From NCBI RefSeq assembly GCF_017876115.1, contig NZ_JAGINO010000009.1:124001-188000 (forward strand): DNA of 64,000 nt, given 5' to 3'. The translations under genes were made by a program, and so were the position numbers. The notes beneath the pieces are model-generated. The model did not search any database, had not been told where the DNA came from, and saw nothing but the letters and a program-made list of their open reading frames with translations. Source of the stretch: Azospirillum picis (GTDB lineage: Bacteria > Pseudomonadota > Alphaproteobacteria > Azospirillales > Azospirillaceae). Below are positions 50,417 to 61,246 of the stretch, one piece after another (the first letter of the stretch is position 1; each line of letters opens with the position of its first letter).

Positions 50417-50701
50417 TCACGCCTTGGGATAAACGCGGCGCCACGGCCGGACCGTCACGCTCTCGAACAGGCCCGCCTTGGCGTACGGATCGCCGTCGGC
50501 GAAGTCCCGGGCCGCGGCGGCATCCGCGCACTCCACGACCAGCAGGCTGCCCACCATGCCGCTTTGGTCGTCGGACAGCAGCGGGCCGGCGGCGAAGATG
50601 CGGGCGGCGTTGGCCTCCAGATAGGCCAGATGCTCGGCGCGGTTGGCGGCGCGGACATCGGCGGCGCCCGCCTTGTCGACGCAATGGAACATGAACAGCA
50701 T
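50417..50701 (-). CDS. YciI-family protein
   Basis: The 94-residue protein has the ferredoxin-like YciI fold: LFMFHCVDKAGAADVR, HLAYLEANAARIFAAGPLL, DFADGDPYAKAGLFESVTV and RPWRRVYPKA. The His and Asp of the proposed active site (EHL and GDPY) are present. The function is unknown for most members. A GGAGGAGG ribosome site precedes the ATG at 50701. Confidence 0.88.
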   Translation of the reverse strand: MLFMFHCVDKAGAADVRAANRAEHLAYLEANAARIFAAGPLLSDDQSGMVGSLLVVECADAAAARDFADGDPYAKAGLFESVTVRPWRRVYPKA

Positions 50702-50868
50702 GGTTTTCCCTCCTCCGGTTCCGTGGGGCGGGAGCCTAGATCGGATCGCGTGAAATCGGAATCGATTTGAAGCGCGAGTCCGATCGGCAATCAAAAGCCA
50801 CAGCGTCGTGCGCCTGATATTGAACGCGCGACGCTGCAGCGCAGCGCACCGCCCGGCGGACGCGCCGG

Positions 50869-51519
50869 CTATGCCGGTGCGCGCCGGCGGCGCGGCACGG
50901 CCTTGCCTCCCTTGCACGGGCTGTAGGCGCCGGGATCGATGCGGCCGAAGGTGATGCCGCTGCCGGCCAGTTCGGCCAGCGCCGCCAGTCCCAGGGCGCG
51001 CGCGGCGGCCAGCGCGATGCGGCCGCAGGCCTCGGCATCGCTTCCGGCATTGTGGTGGTCCAGCGCGATGCCGAGGAACTCGGCCAGATGGTTCAGCCGG
51101 TGCCCCGTAAGGTCGGGCCAGGCGCGCCGCGCCAGCACCACCGTGCAGAGATAGTCGCAGGCCGGCCAGTCCAGTTCGTAGGCGCTCAGGGTATGGCGCA
51201 GCACGCTGATGTCGAAGGCGGCGTTGTGGGCGAGGATCAGCCGTCCCTGCAGGCGCTCGCGCAGCGCCGCCCACACCTCCGGAAACTCCGGCGCGTCGGC
51301 CACGTCCTCCTTCCGGATGCCGTGGATGGCGCTGTTGAAGGGGTTGAAGCGCAGGTCGCGCGGCCGGATCAGGTGCTCTTCCGTCGCGGTGACCCGGCCG
51401 TCGTCGATCCAGGCCACGCCGATCGAGCAGGCGCTGGTCCGGGTTTCGTTGGCGGTCTCGAAATCGATGGCGACGGCGCGCTCGCCGCCGGGAGCAAACC
51501 CCGTGGGCAACATGGTCAT
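50869..51519 (-). CDS. 3'-5' exonuclease, DnaQ/polymerase III epsilon-like
   Basis: The 216-residue protein carries the DEDDh exonuclease motifs: ExoI VAIDFETANET, ExoII ILAHNAAFDISVL, and ExoIII HHNAGSDAEACGRIA. It has no additional domain and is shorter than DnaQ, so it is a free-standing exonuclease of the RNase T/DnaQ superfamily. The C-terminus is basic (KAVPRRRRAPA). Start choice: the ATG at 51519 has AAGAG upstream; a GTG at 51543 would add eight residues. Confidence 0.87.
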   Translation of the reverse strand: MTMLPTGFAPGGERAVAIDFETANETRTSACSIGVAWIDDGRVTATEEHLIRPRDLRFNPFNSAIHGIRKEDVADAPEFPEVWAALRERLQGRLILAHNAAFDISVLRHTLSAYELDWPACDYLCTVVLARRAWPDLTGHRLNHLAEFLGIALDHHNAGSDAEACGRIALAAARALGLAALAELAGSGITFGRIDPGAYSPCKGGKAVPRRRRAPA

Positions 51520-51572
51520 TGGCACTCGGTACTCTTGAGGCACGGTGGGGCGGGCCCGCGGCCGGGCGCCGG

Positions 51573-52175
51573 TCAGAGCCGGATCAGGCGGGCGAGGTCG
51601 TCGGGCAGCGCCCCCTCGGCCGCCAGGACCCGCAGCCTCAGCAGGCTGGCAACGGCCATGGCGTCGGTGATGGCGCCAGCCATGACCATGTCCATGACCT
51701 CGGCGAAGGGAACGCGGCGCAGGGCCAGCACCTCGGTGTCGTCGGGCGCCGCCTCCCCCTCCTCCAGCCCCCAGGCGACGAAGGTGTGCGCCACCTCGTC
51801 GGTGAGGCAGTTGGACAGGTGCAGCGTTCCCAGCGGCATCCAGAAGCGCGCCGACAGGCCGGCCTCCTCCTTCAGTTCGCGCGCTGCGGAGATTTGGGGA
51901 TCGACGTCCTTGCGCCCGCCGCCCTCCGGGATCTCCCAGCTATACTGCTTCAGCGGGAACCGGTACTGGCCGACCAGGGTGATGGTGCCGTCGTCATGGA
52001 CGGGGACGACGCCGGTGGCGAGGCTGCGCGGATGCATGACGCCGTAGATGCCGGGAAGCCCCTTCGGAGTCAGGACCTTGTGCTCGATCACCTCCATCCA
52101 GGCATTTTCGTATTTCGTCGTGCTGGTCAGCACGGTCCAGGGATTGCCGGTGGACTCACCGGTATCGATCGGCAC
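51573..52175 (-). CDS. Nudix hydrolase, ADP-ribose pyrophosphatase-like
   Basis: The 200-residue protein has a NudF/ADPRase-like layout, with a Nudix helix (AARELKEEAGL) preceded by WEIPEGGGRKDVD. It hydrolyses a nucleoside diphosphate linked to another moiety, most likely ADP-ribose. In the Nudix box the first Glu of GX5EX7REUXEEXGU is replaced by Val, while the metal-binding REL-x-EE core is intact. The gene is divergent from the methyltransferase gene. Confidence 0.87.
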   Translation of the reverse strand: MPIDTGESTGNPWTVLTSTTKYENAWMEVIEHKVLTPKGLPGIYGVMHPRSLATGVVPVHDDGTITLVGQYRFPLKQYSWEIPEGGGRKDVDPQISAARELKEEAGLSARFWMPLGTLHLSNCLTDEVAHTFVAWGLEEGEAAPDDTEVLALRRVPFAEVMDMVMAGAITDAMAVASLLRLRVLAAEGALPDDLARLIRL

Positions 52176-52321
52176 GCGAAGCCCTCCGTCGGTTGCGGAG
52201 GGAGTATAGGAAGGCGGGCCGACGCCCGCAACGGTCCCGGACCGGCCGGCACAGAGTCGAAATGGTCAAAATTTAGCGGCAATTGGCGGAAACCAAATAG
52301 AAATCCTTAAGCATTGGTTTC

Positions 52322-52350
52322 TTGACAGTCAAAACCGCGACACTTAATTC
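52322..52350 (+). promoter_or_regulatory. Candidate sigma-70 promoter for the methyltransferase gene
   Basis: TTGACA (52322-52327) is followed by a 17-bp spacer and TAATTC (52345-52350). The surrounding 52265-52360 stretch is notably AT-rich for this genome. The -35 is perfect, the -10 only partly. The methyltransferase ATG is at 52404, 54 bases further on. Confidence 0.45.
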
Positions 52351-52403
52351 TAATTTGCGGCACGATTTTTCGCCGCCCCACCTCGAACGGGCGAGGCCCG
52401 TTC

Positions 52404-53471
52404 ATGCCTTTCGATCCGGAAAGGACAGGCCCCGTGGTTGCGCAGCTCGGACCGCAGGAACTGGAGCGCTGGCGGAATGCCGACTGGCGCACCCGGCTCG
52501 CCGCCTGGTGGGAAGGCTACGACCTCTCGCGCCTGCCCCGCATCCCGAACGCCGCGCCCCCGCCGGGAACACCGGCTCGCCCCGTGCCGCACCCGGTGGA
52601 AGCGGTGGGCGCCGGGGCGCCGCGCGACGCCGGGCCGGTGGCGGCGGAGGCCGTCGCTTCCGACCTCGACCGGCTGGCGTTGATGCAGTTGGACCGCCAC
52701 GGCGAACCGGTCTGGTCGCCGGCCCGCAGCGAGGGGGCGCAGCTCCTCTGGGGCCAGGACATGGTCGGCCCCTCCGGACCGCACTGGATGGTCGAACAGA
52801 TGCGCTCCTTCGGCCTGAACCCGTCCAAGAGCGTGCTGGACCTGTCGGCCGGGCTGGGCGGCACCGCCCGCGCGCTGGTGGAGAGCTGCGACACCTGGGT
52901 GACCGGGCTGGAGCCGTCGCCGCTGCTGGCCAGGCTGGCGATGGACCGCTCGAAGACGCTGGGGATGTCGAAGAAGGCGCCGGTCGCGCATTACGACCCG
53001 GAGCACTTCAACCAGGCCGGCACCTTCGACCTGGTGATGGCCGACCGCATCGTCCACCGCGTCCGCGACAAGGAGCTGTTCCTCGACCGCGCCGGCGAGT
53101 GCATCAAGCCGAAGGGCGGAATCGTGCTGTTCGATTATGTGATCGACGGCGCTCCCGGCTCGTGGGACGCCTGGAATGGCTGGCGGGACGAGGAACCGAT
53201 GGAGGTCTATCCCTGGACCGCCACCCGCATGGCCGACGAGCTGACCCAGCGCAACCTCGACCTGCGAATTTCCGAGGACCTGACCCAGCTCCACCGCCGC
53301 CACGTCATCGACCGGGTCCGTGGCCTGGCCGACGCCCTGGCTGCCGCCGCCGTTCCCGCCGGGCCGGTGCTGGCGGCGCTGAAGCGCGAGCTTGCGCTGT
53401 GGTGGGCGCGGCTGCGGGTTCTGGGCAGCGGCCTGCGCTTCGTCCGTTATGTCGCGATGAAGCCGGCGTGA
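52404..53471 (+). CDS. SAM-dependent methyltransferase of unknown substrate
   Basis: The 355-residue protein has a class I SAM-binding core in the middle (SVLDLSAGLGGTARALVES, GLEPSPLLARLA, FDLVMADRIVHRV, GGIVLFDYVIDG). A ~125-residue N-terminal extension with WRNADWRTRLAAWWEGYDL and a 40-residue C-terminal tail flank it. The motif GEPVWSPARSEGAQLLWGQ links the extension to the core. I cannot name the substrate. A promoter-like sequence lies upstream. Confidence 0.75.
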   Translation: MPFDPERTGPVVAQLGPQELERWRNADWRTRLAAWWEGYDLSRLPRIPNAAPPPGTPARPVPHPVEAVGAGAPRDAGPVAAEAVASDLDRLALMQLDRHGEPVWSPARSEGAQLLWGQDMVGPSGPHWMVEQMRSFGLNPSKSVLDLSAGLGGTARALVESCDTWVTGLEPSPLLARLAMDRSKTLGMSKKAPVAHYDPEHFNQAGTFDLVMADRIVHRVRDKELFLDRAGECIKPKGGIVLFDYVIDGAPGSWDAWNGWRDEEPMEVYPWTATRMADELTQRNLDLRISEDLTQLHRRHVIDRVRGLADALAAAAVPAGPVLAALKRELALWWARLRVLGSGLRFVRYVAMKPA

Positions 53472-53777
53472 AAAGCTGGGCGTCCCGCCCCATTCATATC
53501 CTGTAAGCCATAATATCAAAGTCTGTAATACCGCCGCACGCTGCCAGTAAGCGGCCGGGTGGCGTCATGATGCCCGCGGGGCGGGACTGTCGCCGCCCCG
53601 TTCCGCGGTGCCCGAAGGCGCGTTGATACCCCGGCGCCGCGCCCTACATCTTGGCAGTACGACCTGCCGGATGCCGGCGGGCCGCGGACCCGAACCCCGA
53701 TGCGAAGCGCTCTTCCAAGCGCCACGAGGCGCAAGCCCGAGCCAAAAGCCCCAAGCCAGGAATCAAGGAGGCTTCCC
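53472..53777. promoter_or_regulatory. Intergenic region upstream of acnA
   Basis: The 306-bp gap holds a short AT-rich patch near 53493-53527 (CATAATATC) likely to include the acnA promoter, and an AAGGAGG ribosome site at 53766-53772 just before the GTG start. No other structure was found. Confidence 0.4.
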
Positions 53778-56468
<2,691 letters not shown>

Positions 56469-56478
56469 GCCACGGCCA

Positions 56479-56524
56479 ACGCCCTGACCCTCCGAAGCTT
56501 GGCAACCTGGGAGGGTCAGGGCGT
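56479..56524 (+). terminator. Stem-loop after acnA
   Basis: A perfect 15-bp stem (56479-56493 with 56510-56524, ACGCCCTGACCCTCC/GGAGGGTCAGGGCGT) has a 16-base loop and no T tract. The CCCTGACCCTCC core matches that of the dispersed palindromic repeats at 29090 and 16935, so it may be a member of that family serving as a transcript 3' end. Confidence 0.6.
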
Positions 56525-56554
56525 CGGAAGCGGCAGCCGTTCCGGGCTTCCCGC

Positions 56555-56593
56555 CTCGTTATCCCCAAGAAGCAAGGAACTGGGGATAACGAG
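56555..56593. promoter_or_regulatory. Palindrome 1 in the leader of the nucleotidyltransferase-fold gene
   Basis: A perfect 13-bp inverted repeat, CTCGTTATCCCCA (56555-56567) and TGGGGATAACGAG (56581-56593), with a 13-base spacer. Its core CGTTATCCCCA is shared with palindrome 2, centred 64 bases further on. Confidence 0.85.
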
Positions 56594-56616
56594 ATTGACG
56601 TGCTTGCCTTTCAGCG

Positions 56617-56659
56617 CCATCGTTATCCCCAAAAATTTCGTGACTGGGGATAACGATGG
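56617..56659 (+). promoter_or_regulatory. Palindrome 2 covering the start codon and ribosome site of the nucleotidyltransferase-fold gene
   Basis: A perfect 15-bp inverted repeat, CCATCGTTATCCCCA (56617-56631) and TGGGGATAACGATGG (56645-56659), with a 13-base loop. The ATG at 56656 and the GGGGA ribosome-site-like sequence lie in the right arm, so a hairpin in the mRNA would hide translation initiation. The same sequence could serve as a dyad operator together with palindrome 1. Confidence 0.8.
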
Positions 56660-57747
56660 CCGATTTTGCCAGGCTGGCCACACCGATCCAGGCTACCTAC
56701 AGCGAGATCAACAATCGGGCGCATGACGACGCCTTGGTGCCATTGACCCGCACTCCCGGCTCTTTCCACATGAAAACGGTGAAGGGACGCCGCTACTGGT
56801 ATCAGCGAGTGGTGGAAGATGGAAAGCCGCGGGACCTGTCGTTGGGTCCCGATACGCCGGACATGGCCGAGCGCATCGAGCGCATGAAGGCGGATGCGGT
56901 GGTGACCCGTGAAGCTCTTGATGAGCGTCGGCGGCTGGTGCGCGCATTGAATGCCGCAGGGCTTCCGGCTCCCGATGCTCTGTCCGGGCGCGTGATGGCC
57001 AAGCTAGCTGATGTCGGCATCTTTCGCATGGGGGGCGTTCTGGGTGGCACCCATGCATTCCGGACCTATGGCCCGATGCTCGGTGTACGCCTGCCTGCCG
57101 AAACCGGCATTACCGGCGATGTGGACATCGTCAGCGTGACAATCGGATCCGAGGAGCGGACCGAGCCGCTGGACCATGTTCTGAAAGCGGTGGATGCACG
57201 GTTCAAAGGCATCGCATCGATGGTGGGCCAGGGAGGCACCTACCGCTGGCGCTTGGACGCCAATGGGCAGGTGGTCCTGGTGGAATTGCTCACGACGTTT
57301 GATGAGCGCGATCAGGAGGATCCGACACCGCAGCCGACATTTGGCGCCATGGCGAAGCCTCTGCGGTTCATGGAATTCTCAATGGAGGGAACGGTTACCT
57401 CAACCGTGCTCCATGACGCCGGCGTTCCGGTGATCGTACCGGACCCGGCGCGCTATGCCTGCCATAAGCTGATCGTGGCACAGGTTAGAGGCTCCGGTGC
57501 GCCCGAGAAGAGGCGCAAGGATCTTGACCAGTCACGGCAACTGTTCGAGGTCATGCTGCAGGATCGGCCAGCCGATGTGGACAGCGTTTTCTCCGACCTG
57601 CTTTCTCGCGGTCCGAAATGGCGCAGCCATGCGGCCGGGTCGGTCGCAACGCTCCCCGATGACATCCGTGAGACGCTGCTTGCATGGGCTGGCGACCACC
57701 CGGATTTCGTGGAGCGGGTCAGACGCCTGCGCCCGAAAACCATGTGA
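56656..57747 (+). CDS. GSU2403-like nucleotidyltransferase-fold protein
   Basis: The 363-residue protein resembles the GSU2403 family of stand-alone nucleotidyltransferase-fold proteins (NTP_transf_8-type). The fold signature is GGVLGGTHAF (Gly130-Gly131) followed by the acidic pair Asp155-x-Asp157 in GDVDIV. The N-terminal ~95 residues hold a charged segment with RRYWYQRVVEDGKPRDLSLGP. Third-position GC is visibly lower than in the neighbouring genes, suggesting transfer. The gene lies alone between acnA and a convergent kinase gene, with two palindromes in its leader. Related nucleotidyltransferases occur in toxin-antitoxin and phage-defence systems, but no function is established for this family. 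Confidence 0.72.
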   Translation: MADFARLATPIQATYSEINNRAHDDALVPLTRTPGSFHMKTVKGRRYWYQRVVEDGKPRDLSLGPDTPDMAERIERMKADAVVTREALDERRRLVRALNAAGLPAPDALSGRVMAKLADVGIFRMGGVLGGTHAFRTYGPMLGVRLPAETGITGDVDIVSVTIGSEERTEPLDHVLKAVDARFKGIASMVGQGGTYRWRLDANGQVVLVELLTTFDERDQEDPTPQPTFGAMAKPLRFMEFSMEGTVTSTVLHDAGVPVIVPDPARYACHKLIVAQVRGSGAPEKRRKDLDQSRQLFEVMLQDRPADVDSVFSDLLSRGPKWRSHAAGSVATLPDDIRETLLAWAGDHPDFVERVRRLRPKTM

Positions 57748-57768
57748 TGGTCTTGCGTCAGCAGCCCC

Positions 57769-60700
57769 TCACGCCGCCCCGGCGCTGGCCATCATGCGGC
57801 GCAGGTCGTTGGGGAAGACCGGCTTGTGCAGGATGCGGAAGCCCTTGCTTTCGGCCTCCTGCTGGCGTTCGGGAGTGGTGTCGCCGGTCAGGATGATGCC
57901 GGGCACCGTACGGCCGATCATCGACTGGACGGCGACCAGCGCCTCCGGCCCCGTGCGGCCATGCTGGAGCTGGTAGTCGGCCAGCATGATCTCCGGGCAG
58001 CGCCCGTCGGCGCGCAGCCGCTCCAGCGCCTGGTCGCCCGACTTGGCGGTCACCACGTCGTAGCCCCAGCCCTCCAGGATCGCCTTCAGGCCGAGCAGGA
58101 CGATGGCCTCGTCGTCGATCACCAGCACCATGCCCTTGCCGGCCGCCGGCTGTGCCGCCGGCGGCGGGGCGGGCGGCTTGGCCGCGGTCCTGCCGGCCAG
58201 CGCGCCGACCACCGCGCTCACCGCGGCACCGACCGCCGGGGCGCCGGCCGCCGGGCCGCGATCGTTGGCGACGGAACGCTGGGCCAGCGATGCGGCGGCG
58301 GCGGCGGTGCCGTTGGCCGGCCGCGGAGCGCCCAGGATCACCCGCGGGAGTTCCACCGCGAAGGCGGAGCCCTTGCCCTCCCAGGAGCGCACGGTCACCG
58401 GATGGCCGAGCAGCCGCGACAGGCGCTTGACGATGGCCAACCCCAGGCCCAGCCCGCGCTCGCTGCGCTCGCCGAGTTGGGTGAACTCCTCGAAGATGTC
58501 CTCCAGCCGGTCGGCGGGGATGCCGGCGCCAGTGTCCCACACCTCCACCCGCAGCCCGGACGGGGTGCGGCGGCACCCGATCAGGACCTTGCCCTTCGTG
58601 GTGTAGCGCAGGGCGTTCTCCACGAGGTTGCGCAGGATGCGCTCCAGATGGGCGGGATCGGTGTGCACCCAGGCGCGGGTCGGCACGGCACGCAGCTCCA
58701 GCCCCTTCTGGGCGGCGCGCGGCCCGTATTCGGCGACCAGCCGGCCGAGCAGCAGGTTCAGCCGGACATCGACCGGAGCCGCGACGATCTTGCCGGATTC
58801 CAGCCGCGACATGTCGAGCAGGCCGTCCAGCAGCGCCTTCAGCGTGTCCAGGCCCTGGCGGATGTTGTCGAGGATGGGCAGCGCCTGATGCCCCTGCAGC
58901 CGGTCGGTCAGCGCCGCGGTGAAGAGGTAAAGCGACTGGACCGGCTGGCGCAGGTCGTGGCTGGCGGCCGCCAGGAACTTCGACTTGCCCTCGTTGGCAT
59001 GGTCGGCCTCCTCGCGCGCCCGGCGCAGTTCGGCCTCGGCGCGCTTGCGGTCGGTGACGTCGACGGCGGCGCAGGTGACGCCCTCCACCCGTCCGGCCGG
59101 GTCGCGCAGCGGGTCGACGGTCAGGTCGAAGAAGCGTTCCTCGCCCTTGCAGCGGATGCACACCTCCTCGCGGGCGGCGATGCCGCTCTCCATCACGCGG
59201 CGCTTCAGCGCCATCATGACGTCGGTGTCCTCGCCATGATCGAACAGGTCGGTGTCGGTGCAGCCGATCAGCGCCTCCGGAGCGACGCCGAGCCATTCGG
59301 AATGGGCCCAGGTGTAGCGCAGGTCGCGGTCCTGGTTGAACACCACGACGCCGGAGTTCCGCAGGCCGGTGCGCACGCGCTCCTCGGCCACGCGCAGCGC
59401 CTCCTCGGTGCGCTTGCGCTCGGTGATGTCGATCCCCGACGCGATCAGGTGGGTGACATGGCCGTCAGGATCGACCATCGGCGTCAGGTTGACGTCGACC
59501 GTCAGGTCCTGCCCGTCCGGCATCCGCAGGTCGACGTCGAAGCGCGAGGACCGGCCAGCGGCCCCCACGGCCAGCGCGTTGCGCAACTGCTCCCGTCCGG
59601 CCTGATCGCCGGCCTCGCTGGCCGCCAGCCAGCAGATCTCGTCGAAGGGACGGCCAAGGATGCGGGCCGGCGGCAGGCCGGCGGCGTCCGCCGCGGCCCG
59701 GTTGACCTGGGAGACCGCGCCGTCCGGCGTCAGCACGCCGACGAAGGCCGGCAGCGCGTCCAGAACCGCGCGGATGTGGCGCTCCGACTGGCGCAGAGCC
59801 GCCTCGCGCGCCTCAAGCCGGTCGGCCATGGTGTCGAAGGCGTGGCCGAGCTGGCCGATCTCGGACGAACGGTCCGACAGCTTGACCCGCGTGGCCGTCC
59901 GCCCCTCGCTCCAGTCGCGGGCGGCGGACACCAGGGCGTCGACCGGGCGGCGGATGAACAGGGTGCCGCCGATCCAGGCGGCGGCGGCGGCCACCAGGAA
60001 GCCGAGCAGGCTCATCAGCAGGCCGTCGCGGGTGGCACGGTCGACCGCGCCCATCGCGGCGCCGCGATCGACGCCGACGCTGATGAAGAGGTCGCGGATG
60101 CCGGTCGCGGCCGGCGAGAAGGCCAGGATGCGTGAGGTCCCGTCGGGGCCGGGAACCGTGGTCACCCCCGCCTCCATCCCGGAGAGCAGGGGCAGGTAGC
60201 CGTCGGGAAGCCGCTCCCCGGCGCGGCCGTTGCTTCCCGGCAGCCGGACGAGGATGGTGCCGGCCCGGTCGGCCACGGTCAGGGTGGCGTTGGCGGGAAG
60301 CGGCTGGGCGGCGAAGGCGGCGGTCAGCCATGGAACGTCCAGCGACAGCGCCACCACGCCGGCCTGCCGTCCGCTGGCATCCGCGTAGGGGCTCGCCACC
60401 GGCAGTTCGCCGCCGGCGGCGCCGGACCGGGTGATTGTCCACTCCCCGACCACAAAGCGGTTCTGCGCCATGGCGCGGCGGAAATGCGGCTGGGCGCCCA
60501 GCGTGCCGCCGACGCGCGACGGGTCGCCGCTGCACAGGATGCGGCCCTCGGCATCGGTGACCGACAGGGCGCGGTATTCGCTGGACCGGCTGGACAGCCG
60601 CTCGAGATAGGTCTGGCAGGAGGACACGTCGCCGCCGCGCAGGAAGGGCGCTTCGGCGATCGCCGTCACCATCAGCCGCGCATTGTCGATGATCCGGACA

Positions 60701-60855
60701 TTCTCGGTCTCGACCCGGTGCAGCAGCCGCTCCGCCTGGCCGGTGACCTCGGCCTCACGCTCCGAGCGCTGCTCGAGCACGCTGTAAACCTGGATGCCGA
60801 TCGCTGGAAGCACGGCAAGCAGGACCAGAATGAAGAGACGCGCCAGAAGAGTCAT
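57769..60855 (-). CDS. Hybrid sensor histidine kinase with two PAS domains and C-terminal receiver
   Basis: The 1028-residue kinase has a membrane helix at about 7-25, a periplasmic sensor domain (about 30-275, dCACHE-like), a second membrane helix near 280-300, a HAMP segment, two PAS domains (about 380-500 and 510-620), then HisKA with His633 (AAASHDLRQPVQSLY). HATPase motifs are LVENALRYTTKGK, DTGAGIPAD and GLGLGLAIVKRL. After an Ala/Pro-rich linker comes a receiver with Asp960 (IMLADYQLQHG). The DLRQP H-box is typical of NahK-like hybrid kinases. No response regulator is adjacent, so the receiver probably passes phosphate to a regulator elsewhere. The ATG at 60855 is chosen. Confidence 0.92.
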   Translation of the reverse strand: MTLLARLFILVLLAVLPAIGIQVYSVLEQRSEREAEVTGQAERLLHRVETENVRIIDNARLMVTAIAEAPFLRGGDVSSCQTYLERLSSRSSEYRALSVTDAEGRILCSGDPSRVGGTLGAQPHFRRAMAQNRFVVGEWTITRSGAAGGELPVASPYADASGRQAGVVALSLDVPWLTAAFAAQPLPANATLTVADRAGTILVRLPGSNGRAGERLPDGYLPLLSGMEAGVTTVPGPDGTSRILAFSPAATGIRDLFISVGVDRGAAMGAVDRATRDGLLMSLLGFLVAAAAAWIGGTLFIRRPVDALVSAARDWSEGRTATRVKLSDRSSEIGQLGHAFDTMADRLEAREAALRQSERHIRAVLDALPAFVGVLTPDGAVSQVNRAAADAAGLPPARILGRPFDEICWLAASEAGDQAGREQLRNALAVGAAGRSSRFDVDLRMPDGQDLTVDVNLTPMVDPDGHVTHLIASGIDITERKRTEEALRVAEERVRTGLRNSGVVVFNQDRDLRYTWAHSEWLGVAPEALIGCTDTDLFDHGEDTDVMMALKRRVMESGIAAREEVCIRCKGEERFFDLTVDPLRDPAGRVEGVTCAAVDVTDRKRAEAELRRAREEADHANEGKSKFLAAASHDLRQPVQSLYLFTAALTDRLQGHQALPILDNIRQGLDTLKALLDGLLDMSRLESGKIVAAPVDVRLNLLLGRLVAEYGPRAAQKGLELRAVPTRAWVHTDPAHLERILRNLVENALRYTTKGKVLIGCRRTPSGLRVEVWDTGAGIPADRLEDIFEEFTQLGERSERGLGLGLAIVKRLSRLLGHPVTVRSWEGKGSAFAVELPRVILGAPRPANGTAAAAASLAQRSVANDRGPAAGAPAVGAAVSAVVGALAGRTAAKPPAPPPAAQPAAGKGMVLVIDDEAIVLLGLKAILEGWGYDVVTAKSGDQALERLRADGRCPEIMLADYQLQHGRTGPEALVAVQSMIGRTVPGIILTGDTTPERQQEAESKGFRILHKPVFPNDLRRMMASAGAA

Positions 60856-61246
60856 GATGCGGACACTGCTCCCATCACCAAGCCGACCGGATGGATCGCC
60901 GCATGCGTCCACCGTGTCGCCGCTCATAGGGCTAACGCATTCTTGGTTAAGCGCTGGTTAACCCTGAAAATTGGACAACAACAAGGAGGATAATCAGCAG
61001 ACGAGAACACGGTCTCAGCCGAAATTGCGGCGGACCGCTGCGGGTTTGCACCAAGCTTTATATCATATTTCCCTGGTTACGCCTCCTTCGAACGGGGTAC
61101 TCGGCTGCCGAAAGGGTGGGAGATGGTGCAAGTGATGCGCGATCATTATGGAAGCTCCTTCCCGTGCCCGCCGCGATCCCCGGCATCACGGATCGCGGCA
61201 CAGCCGTGCGGGAACAGGGCGGGCACTGGCTTGTTGATGGCTTGCA
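60856..61246. promoter_or_regulatory. Divergent intergenic region between hybrid kinase and amidoligase genes
   Basis: This 391-bp gap contains GGTTAA at 60945-60950 and the palindrome GGTTAACC at 60956-60963, close to the kinase start. Near 61051-61073 lies an AT-rich patch (GCTTTATATCATATTTCC) that could be a -10 region for the amidoligase gene. No ORF or stable hairpin was seen. Confidence 0.4.

Noticed and set aside
50702..50868. Possible small gene between the YciI and exonuclease genes
   Set aside because: The short frames here have poor composition and no ribosome site, and none resembles a known protein.
56555..56659. DnaA-box-like TTATCCCCA repeats as a replication origin
   Set aside because: Each copy differs from the DnaA consensus, they are arranged as two dyads, and there is no AT-rich unwinding region or origin-linked gene nearby.
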